Translations under genes and position numbers: made by a program
Assembly (NCBI GenBank): GCA_028583605.1
Contig: CM053329.1
Span: 7,874,001-7,938,000, forward strand
From: Dastarcus helophoroides
Lineage: Eukaryota; Arthropoda; Insecta; Coleoptera; Bothrideridae
Length of the DNA: 64,000 bases
Direction of reading: 5' to 3'
The notes under the pieces: model-generated
Databases searched by the model: none
Seen by the model: only the letters and a program-made list of their open reading frames with translations
Told to the model about the DNA's origin: nothing
Shown: piece by piece, positions 1 through 10,720 of the stretch
How positions within the stretch are numbered: position 1 is the stretch's first letter
Layout: every line of letters starts with the position of its first letter

Positions 1-1290
1 TTGCAAAATATTGTCATTTTCATAAATTAAAAAAACACGAGATTTTCAAAAATAGTCAATATTCTGAAAGAAAAACGCCAAAATTTTGGAAAAGTATTCT
101 TAATAATTTCGAGAATTTGAAAAAAAGGCGGCATTTTCAAGAAACTTCAAATTTTCAAAAAAATATTAAGATTTATACATAATCGAAGAATTTTTAATCA
201 ATTTTTCAAAAAGCCAAAATTTTATAAAAGTCTAAATATTAAGTGGAAATTTACAAGAATCCAAATTTTGAAGTACTAAAATTTTAACAAAATCGATATT
301 TTGGCCAAACATCGAGTTATAGAAATTGAAAAACTGTCACCCAAATTTTCAAAAAGGTTGAAAGTTCATAGGTCTGAATACCGAAGAAAGACCTAAGTTA
401 TCAGAAAAATTTAAAATCGAATTGAAATGAATTTAGAATTTTCAAAAAAATATGATTTGCATAATCGAAGAATTTGAAATCAATTTTTCAAAAAGCTATG
501 AAAATGGAAATTTTTCGGATATAACTGAAATTTTGAACAAACATCGAGCTTTCAAAAATTAAAAAACTATCCCTCAGGTCCTCAAAAAGGCTGAAAGTTT
601 ATAAAAGTTTGAATACTAAAGAAAGGCTTAAGTTATCAGAAAAACTAAAATTTCACAAAAATTGGAATTTTGAAAAATGTCGCAATTTTCATAGAAGTCA
701 AATTTCCAAAATAAGGTCAATATTTTCAAACAATGGTCAATATTTTGAAAAAATCCCAACATTTTGAAAAGGTTTTTCAGTAATTTCGCATTTTCGTAAT
801 TTCGTAATTTTCAAGGGAACGGGAAATTTGAAAAAAATATCAAGATTTGAATAATCAAAGAATTTTCAATCGATTTTTCAAAAAAAAACTGAAATTTTCG
901 GAAGGTCTGAATATTGAAGAAAAATAAAAATTATCAGAAAAATTGAAATTTTCATAACAGTTGAAATTAATAAAGTTGAAATTTTGAAAATATCGAAATT
1001 TTGAAAAAAATCGACATTTTAATAAAATCGAAATTTTGTGTAAAATTCAACCATTCAAAACCCACGAAGTCAAAATTTTTAAAAAATTGAAATTAAAAAG
1101 AAATAAAAATGTTCAAAATTAAATTTTTGAAAAGCCGAAATTCTCGAACGGTCTAAGGTTCGAGAAAAAGGTTATATTTTCTGTACAGTAGAAAATTTCA
1201 AAATAAAGTCGAACTTTGGAATAAGGTCGAAATGAAATTTAAAAGAAAGAGAATTAAAAAAAAATGAAATTTTGAAGAAATGTCGAAATT
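1..1290. repeat. AT-rich degenerate quasi-repeat block, purine-rich on plus strand
   Basis: The block is made of loosely repeated words such as GAAATTTTCAAAAA and TCGAAATTTTGAAAAA, spaced roughly 20-25 bases apart with no fixed period. Purines dominate the plus strand. The same texture fills the inside of the bounded hAT elements at 28.2-30.1 kb, 45.1-46.9 kb and 52.1-54.9 kb, so this is probably decayed hAT-derived DNA. No coding region or RNA gene is visible. Confidence 0.55.
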
Positions 1291-1366
1291 AAAAAAAAAC
1301 GATCTATTTAAAGAAAGTACTGACCATGACAATAGTGAGTGGGGTCGGGTTGCATGTTAATTAGTC

Positions 1367-2081
1367 TTTATACAGGGTGACCCAACTTTTAACAGCGTAT
1401 CTTTTGGATCAAAGTAAGACTTTTTTTCCCTATTAACATGTGTTCTAAAACGCATCCCCCCTGAATTACAACAATCGTATCCCAAAGTCTATGTGGAGAA
1501 AAATGGATGGTTGTATCACTACAGTGGGGGAAGGGGTCATTTCCAATATTTGATATATATAGTTTATTAAAAAATGTAAAATGTCTACTATATTGACACC
1601 GAGGATTTTTTTTTATAGTACTACCCCTTTGTTGACCATTATTTTCTTGCAAACGGTTAGCTGTTTAATCTTTAGCACCTTTTCGAGGCAAGAAATCAAA
1701 ATTTTTAACTTTCTTCTCGGCTAACTAGACGATCTTATTAAAATTTAAAATTTCCCATTGTAAAGCTAAAATTTCTTACTGGAAAGGTAAAATTTCGATC
1801 AAAAAAATGTAAACCCCCTTAGTGCCCCCTAAAATTAGAATTAGACTAATTTTGAAGCAAAAAATACGAGTGTCTAAAAAAACAGGAACTTGCAAATTTT
1901 CAGAAGATTTCGTCATTAACTGTGGTCAACAGTTTGACATAATCGATTTTTCTTGCGCAAATTTCGATACCTGTAGCTCATAACACTTTGAGATACATGT
2001 TTATAAAAAGAGAAAGTCTTATTTTGACACCAAAAATTCTCTTAAAATACGTACATTGAATTTTAAATCACCTTGTATAAA
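1367..2081. mobile_element. Terminal-inverted-repeat element, class unknown
   Basis: The left end TTTATACAGGGTGA (1367-1380) is inverted at the right end as TCACCTTGTATAAA (2068-2081), with one mismatch in 14. The sequence between is about 715 bp and codes for nothing I recognise. Ends of the type TATACAGGGTG are common in arthropod interspersed repeats; a related start occurs near 24008. I could not identify a target-site duplication, so the class is open. Confidence 0.5.
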
Positions 2082-2439
2082 CTTCAAGTTTTTTTAAGAA
2101 CTTCCGATTTTGTCGTTGCTGACGATTTTTAGATTTGAGTTTAACTCTAAAATCGTGCGCCACAGATTTTTGCACAAAATTCCGTTTTTCCTTCTCAAGA
2201 TTCCAGCTCTTTTCTACTAATTTTTTACGGAAATATTTTTTATCGAAATTTCGATGTTCCCCAAAAAATTTTGTTCCAATTTTGTCTAAATAATTTTGAA
2301 TTTATTTTGAAATATTTTATCTTTTTGCAACATTCAACTACAAAAAAATTCGAATTGTTCTTCAAATTTAGATTTTTCCCACGAAATCAGCACAAACTGA
2401 GATAAAAGCGATTGTCGTAGTAATAGATATTTTACCAAA
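2082..2439. other. AT-rich DNA, no gene seen
   Basis: Low-complexity AT-rich sequence with pyrimidine runs on the plus strand. No coding or RNA signal. Confidence 0.5.
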
Positions 2440-3359
2440 TTTATCCTGTACACGTATGCTTTATAATAAAAGGTAACATAAACCTGTTAAAGTAGTTTTA
2501 AATGAAATTAATGTAAGGCAATAAACAATTAATTATAATCATGTAGCTTCAAGGTGGATTTGATTGAACAGAGAGTGACGAAAAGTTACCGGTAACTTTA
2601 TTAATGGGATCGTTTATGATATTCAGACAAGGCAATAAATAATTTCGCTATTCAATTGCCATTTGATAAATGATACCAGTGGTTAATAGCAATTCATCTT
2701 GGAACGTGCCACGAAAGATATCATTGTCTTTCCAACCGAATGATTGATTCTTTACCAGGCAAATACAACACGTGCGACATGGAAATGGAAACAACCAATA
2801 ATCATTTTTTGCTGCTCATTCCACTGAAAAGCAAATGGATCCTTTTACAGAGAAAATTATTGAAACACCGGGGATGAATTTGTTCCACAAAACCTAACTC
2901 TTTGTTGTTGAAATTCTTCCTCAAAATTACGTGACGTGCGTTTATATTTAAACTATCGCGGAAAAGGGTCAAATGGGGAAAAGTTTTATAAACCAATTGT
3001 AGGACATCACTTGCTTTCCCCCATAACTTAAACGGTTAAACAAATAAATCTTCTGATTAATTCGTACCAATTATAATATACCATATAAGTAGACTTTACT
3101 TTGATTGGGGTAAAGTTAAAAAAAAATCTTTTTTGCTTCCTGTCACCTCTTTCGCTCAAATAAATGTATCATTGAAATTATTACTTAAATCAAACGTGCA
3201 CACCCCTGAGTTGAGTTAATTTTAAGTTTAAGTCAAAAATGAAAAAAAAAATGGGACTGCGACGAAGTGAAAACTTAAAACTATGATATAATAACGGTTT
3301 TTTTTAAAATTGTAATATCAAAAATAAAAATTTTATATATCTTGTATATTTGTCTACGA
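2440..3359. other. Complex, apparently single-copy non-coding DNA
   Basis: Base composition is more mixed than in the flanks, and I find no second copy in the window. 2560-2820 is the least repetitive part. Short ORFs here show no recognisable motif. It may be ancestral host intergenic or intronic DNA. Confidence 0.4.
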
Positions 3360-3470
3360 TCTAATCTTTGTTTATTATGCCTTTGTCTGTTAACTGTGTG
3401 ATATAGTGGATGAGATTTTCAATCTCGCATGCCGCATACATTGTAGGCGTAAGGATAGGTTATCAAGCGA
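3360..3470 (+). repeat. Dispersed repeat, second copy at about 23835-23935
   Basis: The stretch containing TTTATTATGCC, then TTGTCT, a GTGAGATA-like word, GAGATTT and GCCGCAT recurs in the same order and orientation near 23835-23935. Identity is partial. Class and boundaries are unknown. Confidence 0.4.
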
Positions 3471-4109
3471 GTTAAACTTTTAATTCAACAAGAGGATATG
3501 TTGCAATAATACTAGTGTTTGAGGTACCTAAAGGTAGAATTAACTCTAAAAATTCAAAGATATTTTTTACTTTTATATATCTATCAACAAATGCGTCATA
3601 AGCAGCTTTCCATGTCACTTATGAATAAAGAAATAATTCATTCAGCAACATCAAAAGAATACATTAAACTTTGGTCACAAAAAAAAATTAAAAATCCTCA
3701 AGCTGTTAATAATATGATCACCTCCTAAAACTCCATGTAATTTTTAGATAACTTCTTCTGGCTTCAATTAAATTGAGTTAATGTTCAAAACATTTTTCGT
3801 CCATTCTTAAAAACACACAATTGCCTCTAGACTTCTTGAAGGCCAGTCATAATTCATTCGATTTCAACTGCCTTCTCTATATTCAAGGACTCGTCCACTA
3901 ACGAAGTTTTACTTCTGTCTCATTCTATATAAAAAAAAACAGCTACTCCTATGTAATATAAACTGGTTCATCGTTTATAATTTTAATTTGTACGAGATTC
4001 CAATCTCAAAGAAAAATCAGTTTCATAACTCAAATAACCTCCAAAGTTGACAGATTAAAAATGTAAACAAAATATTTAATCAATTGGTAGCAAGCAAAAT
4101 GTAAAAGTC
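3471..4109. other. AT-rich DNA, no recognisable gene
   Basis: A 69-codon open frame (3519-3728, plus) has no recognisable motif and ordinary AT-rich composition. I do not call it a gene. Nothing else is visible. Confidence 0.4.
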
Positions 4110-4355
4110 ACTAGCACTGTTTCAGTCACGTAGAACGATTGTTTTTTGCGTGGAAGGTTTGAATTCGAACCCTGCTGACGATCACGCGTTTTTTTAATTC
4201 TATTACGCGCCCTACTCATAGCGAATACATAATATTGTTAACATTTGAGCATGTTAGGAACGAGAATTAGCGTGATGGTGACGCCGCCAAACCATAAGTT
4301 CCCCTATGAAAAGTCGCTCAACGCGCCTAAAGAAGTATTCACTTTAAAAAAAATT
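4110..4355 (+). mobile_element. tRNA-derived SINE, diverged copy
   Basis: A degraded tRNA-like head contains a B-box-like GAATTCGAACCC (about 4160-4171). It is followed by ATCACGCG, TATTACGCGCC and a body with GAGCATGTTAGGAACGAG and AGCGTGATGGTGACGCC. The same order occurs at 31056-31303 (plus) and 47889-48060 (minus), which defines a family. The A box is eroded here. The copy ends near an A-rich tract. A SINE of this kind would be transcribed by RNA polymerase III and need a LINE partner for movement; the partner is not evident. Confidence 0.6.
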
Positions 4356-4555
4356 AGCGGTCAAGTTAAATATTTCTGAAAAATAATGAACATTTTTGAA
4401 CTGAAATGTTGTTTCACGATTATTTTTTTTTTCGCAAAAAATTTCGACTTTTTTCTAATCTTCATTTTTTTCTACACTTCGGCTTCGATTTCGAAACTTT
4501 TACGATTTCTCAAAATTCAAAATTTATATTTTTAAAAGTTTTGTAAATAAATATA
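4356..4555. other. Spacer between SINE and Penelope-like element
   Basis: AT-rich sequence with poly-T runs; nothing recognised. Confidence 0.4.
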
Positions 4556-4607
4556 GGATATACTTTTTCCGGGATTGGGCCGTGTCAAAGAACTACTAAA
4601 AGTGTTC

Positions 4608-4642
4608 GACGTTTCGCTCACCATCGTAGGGGGCTTCTTCAG
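4608..4642 (-). ncRNA. Minimal hammerhead-ribozyme-like motif in PLE terminal repeat
   Basis: On the minus strand CTGAAGA (4642-4636) is followed by a stem II arm GCCCCC, loop TACGAT, the opposite arm GGTGAGC, and then GAAACGTC (4615-4608). This matches the hammerhead core C-U-G-A-N-G-A / stem II / G-A-A-A. Stem III is reduced to the self-complementary ACGU with the cleavage triplet GUC. Such minimalist cores are known in the flanking repeats of metazoan PLEs, where they were proposed to act as dimers. Stem II has one mismatch from GGTGAGC. Activity is not shown by sequence alone. Confidence 0.65.
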
Positions 4643-4826
4643 GAACAAAGAAAAGAAACAATAAATGAAAAGAAAAATATAAGGGAATATGCAAAAATGA
4701 AAGAATCAAAAGGCCAATTTCAAAACAGCAGAGCACGGTAACTCAGTATGTCCACCATACCAGTGGCGAAACTCTTCTGAGAGGAAAGAGGGAAAGGGAA
4801 ACTTTATATACCATTCGTCTGCGCGA

Positions 4827-6740
4827 TCACTCCCAAAGATTTCCGATGGTTGGTTTCCAGATGGAGGAAAGCATGTAACCGTCGTCTCTGTTGATGTTTT
4901 TGGGGAATTTTTGGATTTTAATGGCCTCGCGTATCTTCCTATTAAAGTAATCGGGAATATTGGACACAATTGAAATATTATCAAAGAGAATCTTATGTAC
5001 GGTCTCTTGTTGATGTTCCGCAATGGCTGACTGCGAAAAAAAGCCAGACCTAAGACATCTTTGATGCTCGGATATTCGCGTTTTAAATGATCGCCCCGTT
5101 TCTCCGATGTGCACTAAACCACAAGTAACCCTGTACATACCATTAGAACAAAAGGATGAAATTTTATCTTTGGGAGATGGAAGGAGCTGTTGGATCTTTG
5201 AGGATGATGAAAAAATGGGTTTAATGTTGTGTTTTCTCAATAATTTTCCGATTTGATCTGTTACTCCGTGAACATAAGGAAGAAAGGCTTTAAAAGAAAT
5301 TACTGAATTTTGTGAAAGACGAGGGGTAGGGTGAAGATGTCGTTTAATGACAGTTTTAATGTCGTGCGATTTGTAACCATTGTTGTGGAGGTTGAAACAC
5401 GAATTTTGTTCATCTCGTCTGAAAGATTTATCGGTTGTGAAATTGCTACAGCTCGTGAAACCAGTGAATTTATGACAGAACGTTTTTGGGAAGGGTGTTG
5501 ATGGGACTCTGCATGCAAATAACGATTAGAATGGGTGCGTTTTCGATAAACGGAATGAGAAACGCGACCGTTTGGTAAACGGGTGACCAGTACGTCAAGA
5601 AAAGGAAGAGAACCGTTGTTTTCGATTTCCATAGTGAAGCTAATGGAAGAATGTAAACTGTTTAGGTGTTCCAAAAATAAATTTAGTGAATCCTTGCCAT
5701 GTGGCCATACAATAAATAATGTGTCATCTACATAACGAAGCCAAACCTTGGGTTTTAAATCCGCGGTTTCCAACGCAGGGTTTTCAAAAGATTCCATGAA
5801 AATATTTGCTACGACTGGAAATAAGGGGGAACCCACTGGGGTGACGGAGACTTGTTTATAGAAGCTGCCACTGAAACAAAAATAAGTCGATGAGAGGAAC
5901 ATTTCAGTTAAATCAGCTAGAGAATCTGCATTCTCTTTGCCTGAAAGTAATTGACGAATTATCGTCATGGAGTCAGAAACTGGAACATTAGTGAATAGTG
6001 AAGTGACGTCAAAACTTACCAGTATTGGGGTCTAGGGCCTAGGGACAAAGTGTTTAGAATTTAGGACGTGTGATGATGTGTTTCCGGTATATGACTTGAG
6101 GATGTTAGATAAATATTTGGAGACATTGTAGGTAGGTGAATTTGTCGTGCTGACAATGGGCCTAAAAGGAATATTGTGTTTGTGAATTTTGGGGAGACCA
6201 TAAAGACGAGGTGGTTTGGATTCTCTCGGAACAAGATGTCTGAGAGTATTTGCGGACAAATTTGAGGATTGTAGCTTGGATTTGAGTTCGCGTTCAATTT
6301 TGCTTGTTGGGTCTCGAGGAAGATGAATACTAGGATCTGTCATTCAACAGAGCGTTAATTTGGGATACATACTCTGAATTATCCAAGATGACAGTTGCAT
6401 TACCTTTATCAGTCGAGAGAATAGTGATTGAAGAATCTGTTTTTAGAGTTTTAAGGGCACATCTTTCTTCTCTAGAAATGTTGGAACTTTGGTGGTTTGG
6501 CATGTTTTTAGTATTTTTGTAGTTTGAAAACGAATAGGATCTGCTGCCTCCTTGGGGAGAGTTCTGATGGAAGACTCTACTCCGCTGATTATTTCCTCAG
6601 TTGGAATTTTTCTTGGGGCGACAGCAAAATTCAGTCCTTTAGATAAGATGATATGTTCGTTATCCGACAGTGGACGGGAAGACAAATTGACCACCGTTTT
6701 TGAGACTAAACTATAAGTTCTGACCTTGGGACTTAGAGAT
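4827..6740 (-). pseudogene. Broken PLE reverse transcriptase / GIY-YIG endonuclease ORF
   Basis: PLE proteins prime reverse transcription at a nick made by their own GIY-YIG nuclease. Reading 6740 to 4827, an N-terminal block (VVNLSSRPLSDNE) is followed by a frame-shifted DKGNATVILD motif (about 6344-6442), then RLYGLPKIHKH. RT motif A (FDVTSLFTNV, about 5990-6018), motif B (SPLFPVVANIFMESF, about 5785-5833) and motif C (LRYVDD, about 5720-5740) come next. The nuclease follows, with GMYRVTCG (5119-5144), HIGETGR and EHQR (to about 5060). Breaks are an in-frame stop at about 6029-6031, shifts around 6440 and 6345, and a shift near 5320 between RT and nuclease. Catalytic residues of both domains are still present. 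Motif B reads SPLFP where S-P-L-S-P is usual. The Penelope assignment is firm; the subgroup is not resolved. Confidence 0.85.
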
Positions 6741-6800
6741 AGAATTTCTTCTTGTGTTTCAGATTTGCTAATTCAAAAGTTGCTGTCGCTCCAAGAAAAA

Positions 6801-7974
6801 TCAATCAGTTAATAAACATAACGTTTCCGACCAATAAGAGTCCACCATGAAAAATAAACATGACTTTATCAAAATCTTGGCTTATTATTTAAACATTGGT
6901 CGTTTTTTTCCTTGGAAATTTCGCTCATTCTCGAAATTAGACTTTTTTTTTTAAATTTCACCTTTTTTTTTAAATCTAACTTTTCTGCAAATTTCAATTT
7001 GTTTATATCAAACATTGGTTTCGATAAAAAAGTAAAAATTTTTAGAAAAACATTTATCTGGAAATTTTGAAATATATTTTTTGGAAATGTTAAATTTTTT
7101 TAAAGGCCAAAAATTACGAGAAAATTTTTAATCCAACTTTCTAAAACCTCAACTTGTTTGTCAACATTTCCACGTTATTGGACATTTTTTGACGCGACAT
7201 TTAAGCAGGGTGGCATGTCCGCCTCTCTCTAATTAAGCAACTGAGAGAAGATAAATATTAAGGCGGGAAATTTGGATTTAAAATTTCGATTTTTTCTTAA
7301 AATTTGCTCTTTGCCTAAATTTCGATGGGAAATTTCTAATTTTCACCCAAATTTAGCCTTTTTCTTAATATTTTGATCTTTTTTACGAAATTTCAATCAT
7401 TTTTTTAAAATTTCGATCTTTTTCTGGAAATTTCGTCACTTTCAGTTTTGGAAGTTTCATATTTTTCTCCTAGAAATTCATATTTTTTTTAGAAATTTTG
7501 CTATTTTCCACAAAATCAATCTTTCGACATACTTTATATCTCAAAATCCGATCCCACATGTTCTTGGAAATATCAATTTTTTTGAAGTTCGTAATTTTCT
7601 CAAAACTTCGGTTTTTTCAAAATTTGTTTTTTTCAAAATTATAAACGGCTATTCTCAGAATTTGAGTCAAAATTAGATTTTGTGCTAAATTTCCTTTTGA
7701 TCTCGAAATATTTTTTTCTCAGAATTCGATAATTTTTCCAAAATTTGTTTTCTAATTTTGATAATTCCTAAAGTCGACTTTTTTCCTAAAATTTGACATT
7801 CTCTGGAAAATTTTAAAATTTTTCTTCCTTTCGAAATTTTCTCGAAATTTCACGTTCTTTTTCAAAATTCCGCTATTATTCTGAACATGTAAAATTTGAT
7901 TTTCAGAAATTTTGGCTAGTTTCTTCAAGTTTGTCCCTTTTCAAGAAATTTTTATTTTTATCTCAATATTGGAT
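6801..7974. repeat. Quasi-repeat block, pyrimidine-rich on plus strand
   Basis: Repeated words such as TTTTTCTCAAAATTTCGAC fill most of this block. At about 7160-7265 is a more specific module (GACATTTTTTGACGCGACA, then GCAGGGTGGCATG, then ATAAATATTAAG). It recurs in diverged form at about 18230-18310, 29040-29150, 45955-46020 and, reversed, at 27785-27850, so this block derives from the same hAT-related family. No gene. Confidence 0.55.
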
Positions 7975-8179
7975 TTGGTGGAACGGACTGGTCCTTGGTT
8001 ATCTTCTAAAATTGAAATACAGAACTTGTCCCCTGAAAACAAGAAAGATTAAAAAACACAACAAGGGTTGCTCTAACGCGTTTCGACAGCCAACCTGTCA
8101 TCTTCAGAGAGAAACAGTTCCTTTCTAAAGATGACAGCTTGGCTGTCGAAACGCGTTAGAGCAACCTTTGTTGTATTTT
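7975..8179. mobile_element. Short PLE-derived insertion with 12-bp target duplication
   Basis: The insertion is flanked by TCAATATTGGAT on both sides (7963-7974 and 8180-8191). It starts TTGGTGGAACGGACTGG, shared with 43848, 62252 and, inverted, 40208 and 59740. It holds two opposed copies of a hammerhead-like unit (minus 8071-8111, plus about 8120-8161) joined through CTCTAACGCG arms. The total is 205 bp with no coding. The long variable duplication fits PLE-type retrotransposition rather than a DNA transposon. Confidence 0.75.
8071..8111 (-). ncRNA. Hammerhead-like motif, core intact
   Basis: On the minus strand: CTCT, CTGAAGA (8107-8101), stem II GACAG/CTGTC with loop GTTGG, GAAACGCGTT (8084-8075), then AGAG. 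CTCT and AGAG form stem I, and ACGCGU is self-complementary, giving a minimal stem III that could pair in a dimer. The base after GU is U, an allowed cleavage base. The plus-strand partner at 8124-8157 has CTAAAGA instead of CTGAAGA, which breaks the core. Confidence 0.6.
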
Positions 8180-8191
8180 TCAATATTGGAT

Positions 8192-9300
8192 AGTTCATAT
8201 TTCTAAAAATTGTGACGTTTTTCTCTAAATTCGTTTTTTTCCCCAAATGTTGACTTGCTTTTAAAATAGTTTTTCCTAATATTGGCCTTTTCCTAGAAAT
8301 TCGGCTTTTTGAAATGTCTATTTTATTTTCAAAATACCACCTTTTGCACCTTTGTTTAAAAAATCATTCATTAATTTCAAAATTCCCCAATTTTCCTTAA
8401 TATTTGTCCTTTTAACAAATTTCGACCTTTATCTTAAAATGTGATGTTTTCGTTGTGAAAATATTGACTGTTCTCATTAAGTTAGGTGGAAATGTTATAA
8501 AAATGTCGAGAAACATATTTTTGGGGATTTCGAAAAAGAGATTTCTTATAAATTCAACGTCTTTGCTAAATTTTCAATTTTGAGATCAATGTTTTAGTCG
8601 ACTTTCAAAAATTTGGACTATTATAATTCCGGACATTTTCCGAATTTTTAAAAATGTTTTTATTTTTAATATTTTTCCAATAATTTTATTTCTCGAAATT
8701 CGTCTTTTTCGAATTTAAATTTCAACTATATTTTTTAAAAATTGGGTTTTTTCCGAAGTCTGTTGTATTAATACTCGTTTTTTTTTCTGATTTTTTTTTA
8801 ATTTGATTTTTTGATAACTTCAAATTATTTCTCAAAATTCCTCTTATTCTCCAAATTTTGATTTTTACCTCAAAATTCGACATTTTTTGTTTCTGGACAT
8901 TTTTATTTTAAACTGGATTTATTCTCAAAATTTGAACTTGTTCACAAAACTCGTTTATTTTTTTAAAATTGGATTGAAATTTTAATAATAATCTAAAAAA
9001 TCTAAGGCAATTTCGAGAAAAACAGTCCTTGCAAATTTCAAAAATATGACAAAATTCAAATAAAATAAAAATTGTTATTGTTTCTCTAGATTCGACTTGT
9101 TCTCAGAATAGCCATATTCTTCACAAAGATCGACTTTTGAAAATTTCGATTATTTTGAAATTTCGACATTTCTGGAACTTATTTGAAATTGGTAGCCAAA
9201 AAAAAACTATTAATCTGAGGAAAAATAGTAAAGAACAAAGCATGTCGAAAAATCACAAGCACAAATAATGAAATATGCAATCGCGAAAAAGTGGCTTCTC
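8192..9300. repeat. Quasi-repeat block, pyrimidine-rich on plus strand
   Basis: Continues the TTTCTCAAAATTCGAC-like texture of 6801-7974, interrupted only by the PLE insertion. The end at 8930-9060 resembles the inner right part of the hAT at 45.1-46.9 kb. No gene. Confidence 0.5.
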
Positions 9301-9629
9301 CACCGACATTTTTCAATACCGCGGTGTCAGTGGCAAGTAATCAAAGTTAAAAACTCAAAAATTTCAGTAATATACCTACATATTTGAAGAATCCTACAAA
9401 CTTTGTGGTGGGGCTATATTTATGTCTCTATTGATTAGGGCATGTTACGATAATGTAATTGAGCAATTTTCGACGCTTTATCATTTCTCAAAATTGATAA
9501 AAATATCACCTGAAGAGAAAACGGACAAACGACAAATATTACCGCCAAGACTGGTTGTATTTTTTCGTTTTGTTGCTCTCGCGACGAATAATATTCCAAT
9601 TTTTTGTTTTATTTTAGGTAAATAGGCCG
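9301..9629. other. Mixed-composition DNA, no recognised gene
   Basis: A 67-codon open frame (9422-9625, plus) has no recognisable motif. A change from AT-rich repeat to more complex sequence begins here. Nothing further can be supported. Confidence 0.35.
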
Positions 9630-9850
9630 CGTGTCAGCGAAGTAAAATACGATGGGAACGGGAGGAAAAGGAAAGACAGCCCCCAAACCAGTTGCTGCTT
9701 CCCGCGCTCTCTGCTCGCTCTGCTAGCCTGGCACATCGCCCCATCGCCGGCTTGCAGGATTCCTGCCTGCTGCCTGCTACGGCAAACTTCCAAGAGTGTA
9801 CCCGGTGCGTCAGCCTTTCGAGTCGTCTTTTATTTTCTATCTACTCGTTG
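9630..9850. other. GC-rich island in AT-rich surroundings
   Basis: About 200 bp of clearly GC-rich sequence with several CG steps and runs such as CTGCCTGCTGCCTGCTAC lies between AT-rich flanks. A 60-codon open frame (9692-9874, plus) crosses it but shows no domain. It could be a promoter or 5' exon of a host gene, or an unrecognised repeat. I see no convincing TATA box, splice pattern or homology. Confidence 0.4.
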
Positions 9851-10484
9851 TACAGTCGACGGCAAAAGTATTAGGAAATGTTGTGCATGGCGCGATATTC
9901 CAACAACTGGACTAGATGTGTGTGTATTTTGAACAGTTTAGAATAAACATTATTCTATTTGTGTGGCGAGTTTAATACACATTGTTTGAGATTTCCTAAG
10001 AATTGAGTTACGTCTCAAGTATAGTTATTATTGTAACAGCAAGGTGAAACGTCCAATAACGAAATGTTATGGTATTTTCAACTTATTGTTGTCTGACTGA
10101 TTCTAAAAAAGTGTAAAAAACCAGTCTACTTAATATTATTGCAAATTTACTTCAACTTTTAATGCAATTTAGATTTAATGACTGAAAATTGGTTAGTGCA
10201 CTATTTTTACCTTAATTTATTCATGAAGAAAATTGATTGTACGCGTAAATAATAAACTACCGGTATTACGCATAATTAATTCAAGGTTGTATCTTGTCCT
10301 GTTTGTCATTGCTAGGACAATTTTTAATTGAAATTATACCTTATTTGTATCGCATCCGCCCATTAATATTATGAATTTAACACTGAGCGAATTATTGGAG
10401 AAATTGTTTTCAAATAAATTTCGAATAGAACTAAATTATTAATCATTATTTTTCCCAAGACAGATATTTTTACTTATAATAAAT
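9851..10484. other. AT-rich DNA; possible degraded Tc1-type end at 9853
   Basis: ACAGTCGACGGCAAAAGTAT near 9852 resembles ends of Tc1-type transposons, but a matching inverted end is not clear (only ATTTCCTAA near 9990). The rest is AT-rich with no second copy in the window and no gene. Confidence 0.3.
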
Positions 10485-10720
10485 CCTAGCTAATATATAA
10501 ATGCGAAAGTGCGTTTGTCTGTCTGTTTGTCCGGTTTTCATGGCTCAAGTAATGAAGCGATTTTGATGATAGATGAACTTTGCAAGGCAGGATCTTAAGT
10601 AGGACACGTTTTATCTCGAAAAACTGTTCCAGATTCTCCCAAACTAATACCATATCAAGAACGATTTTCTATGTAAATAAATGATCTGATGACGACGGCA
10701 GCATCAATCTAACGATAGGA
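10485..10720 (+). repeat. Interspersed repeat beginning ATATATAAATGCGAAAGT
   Basis: The series AATATATAAATGCGAAAGTG, TTTGTCTGTCTGTTTGTC, then GAAGCGATTTTGATGA is a very common dispersed repeat signature in arthropod genomes. Only one copy is present here, so the ends are approximate and I do not assign a class. Confidence 0.4.

Larger units (their letters stand above)
4556..6800 (-). mobile_element. Penelope-like retroelement (PLE), nearly full coding length
   Basis: On the minus strand the element reads from about 6800 down to about 4556: N-terminal region, reverse transcriptase, GIY-YIG nuclease, then a non-coding terminal part with a hammerhead-like motif (4608-4642). That terminal part recurs twice, in opposite orientations, in the insertion at 38209-38640, which marks it as the PLE terminal repeat. 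The start of the element near 6800 is inferred from where the protein homology begins, and I found no matching repeat there. The coding region carries a stop and frameshifts, so this is an old or inactive copy. Confidence 0.85.

Noticed and set aside
3519..3728. 69-codon plus-strand frame as a host gene
   Set aside because: No motif, no neighbours and composition like the background.
9692..9874. 60-codon open frame in the GC-rich island as a gene
   Set aside because: No recognisable domain, no supporting splice sites, and GC-rich DNA has fewer chance stops.
9853..10020. Complete Tc1-type MITE
   Set aside because: Only one end resembles a Tc1 terminus; the inverted partner is too weak.
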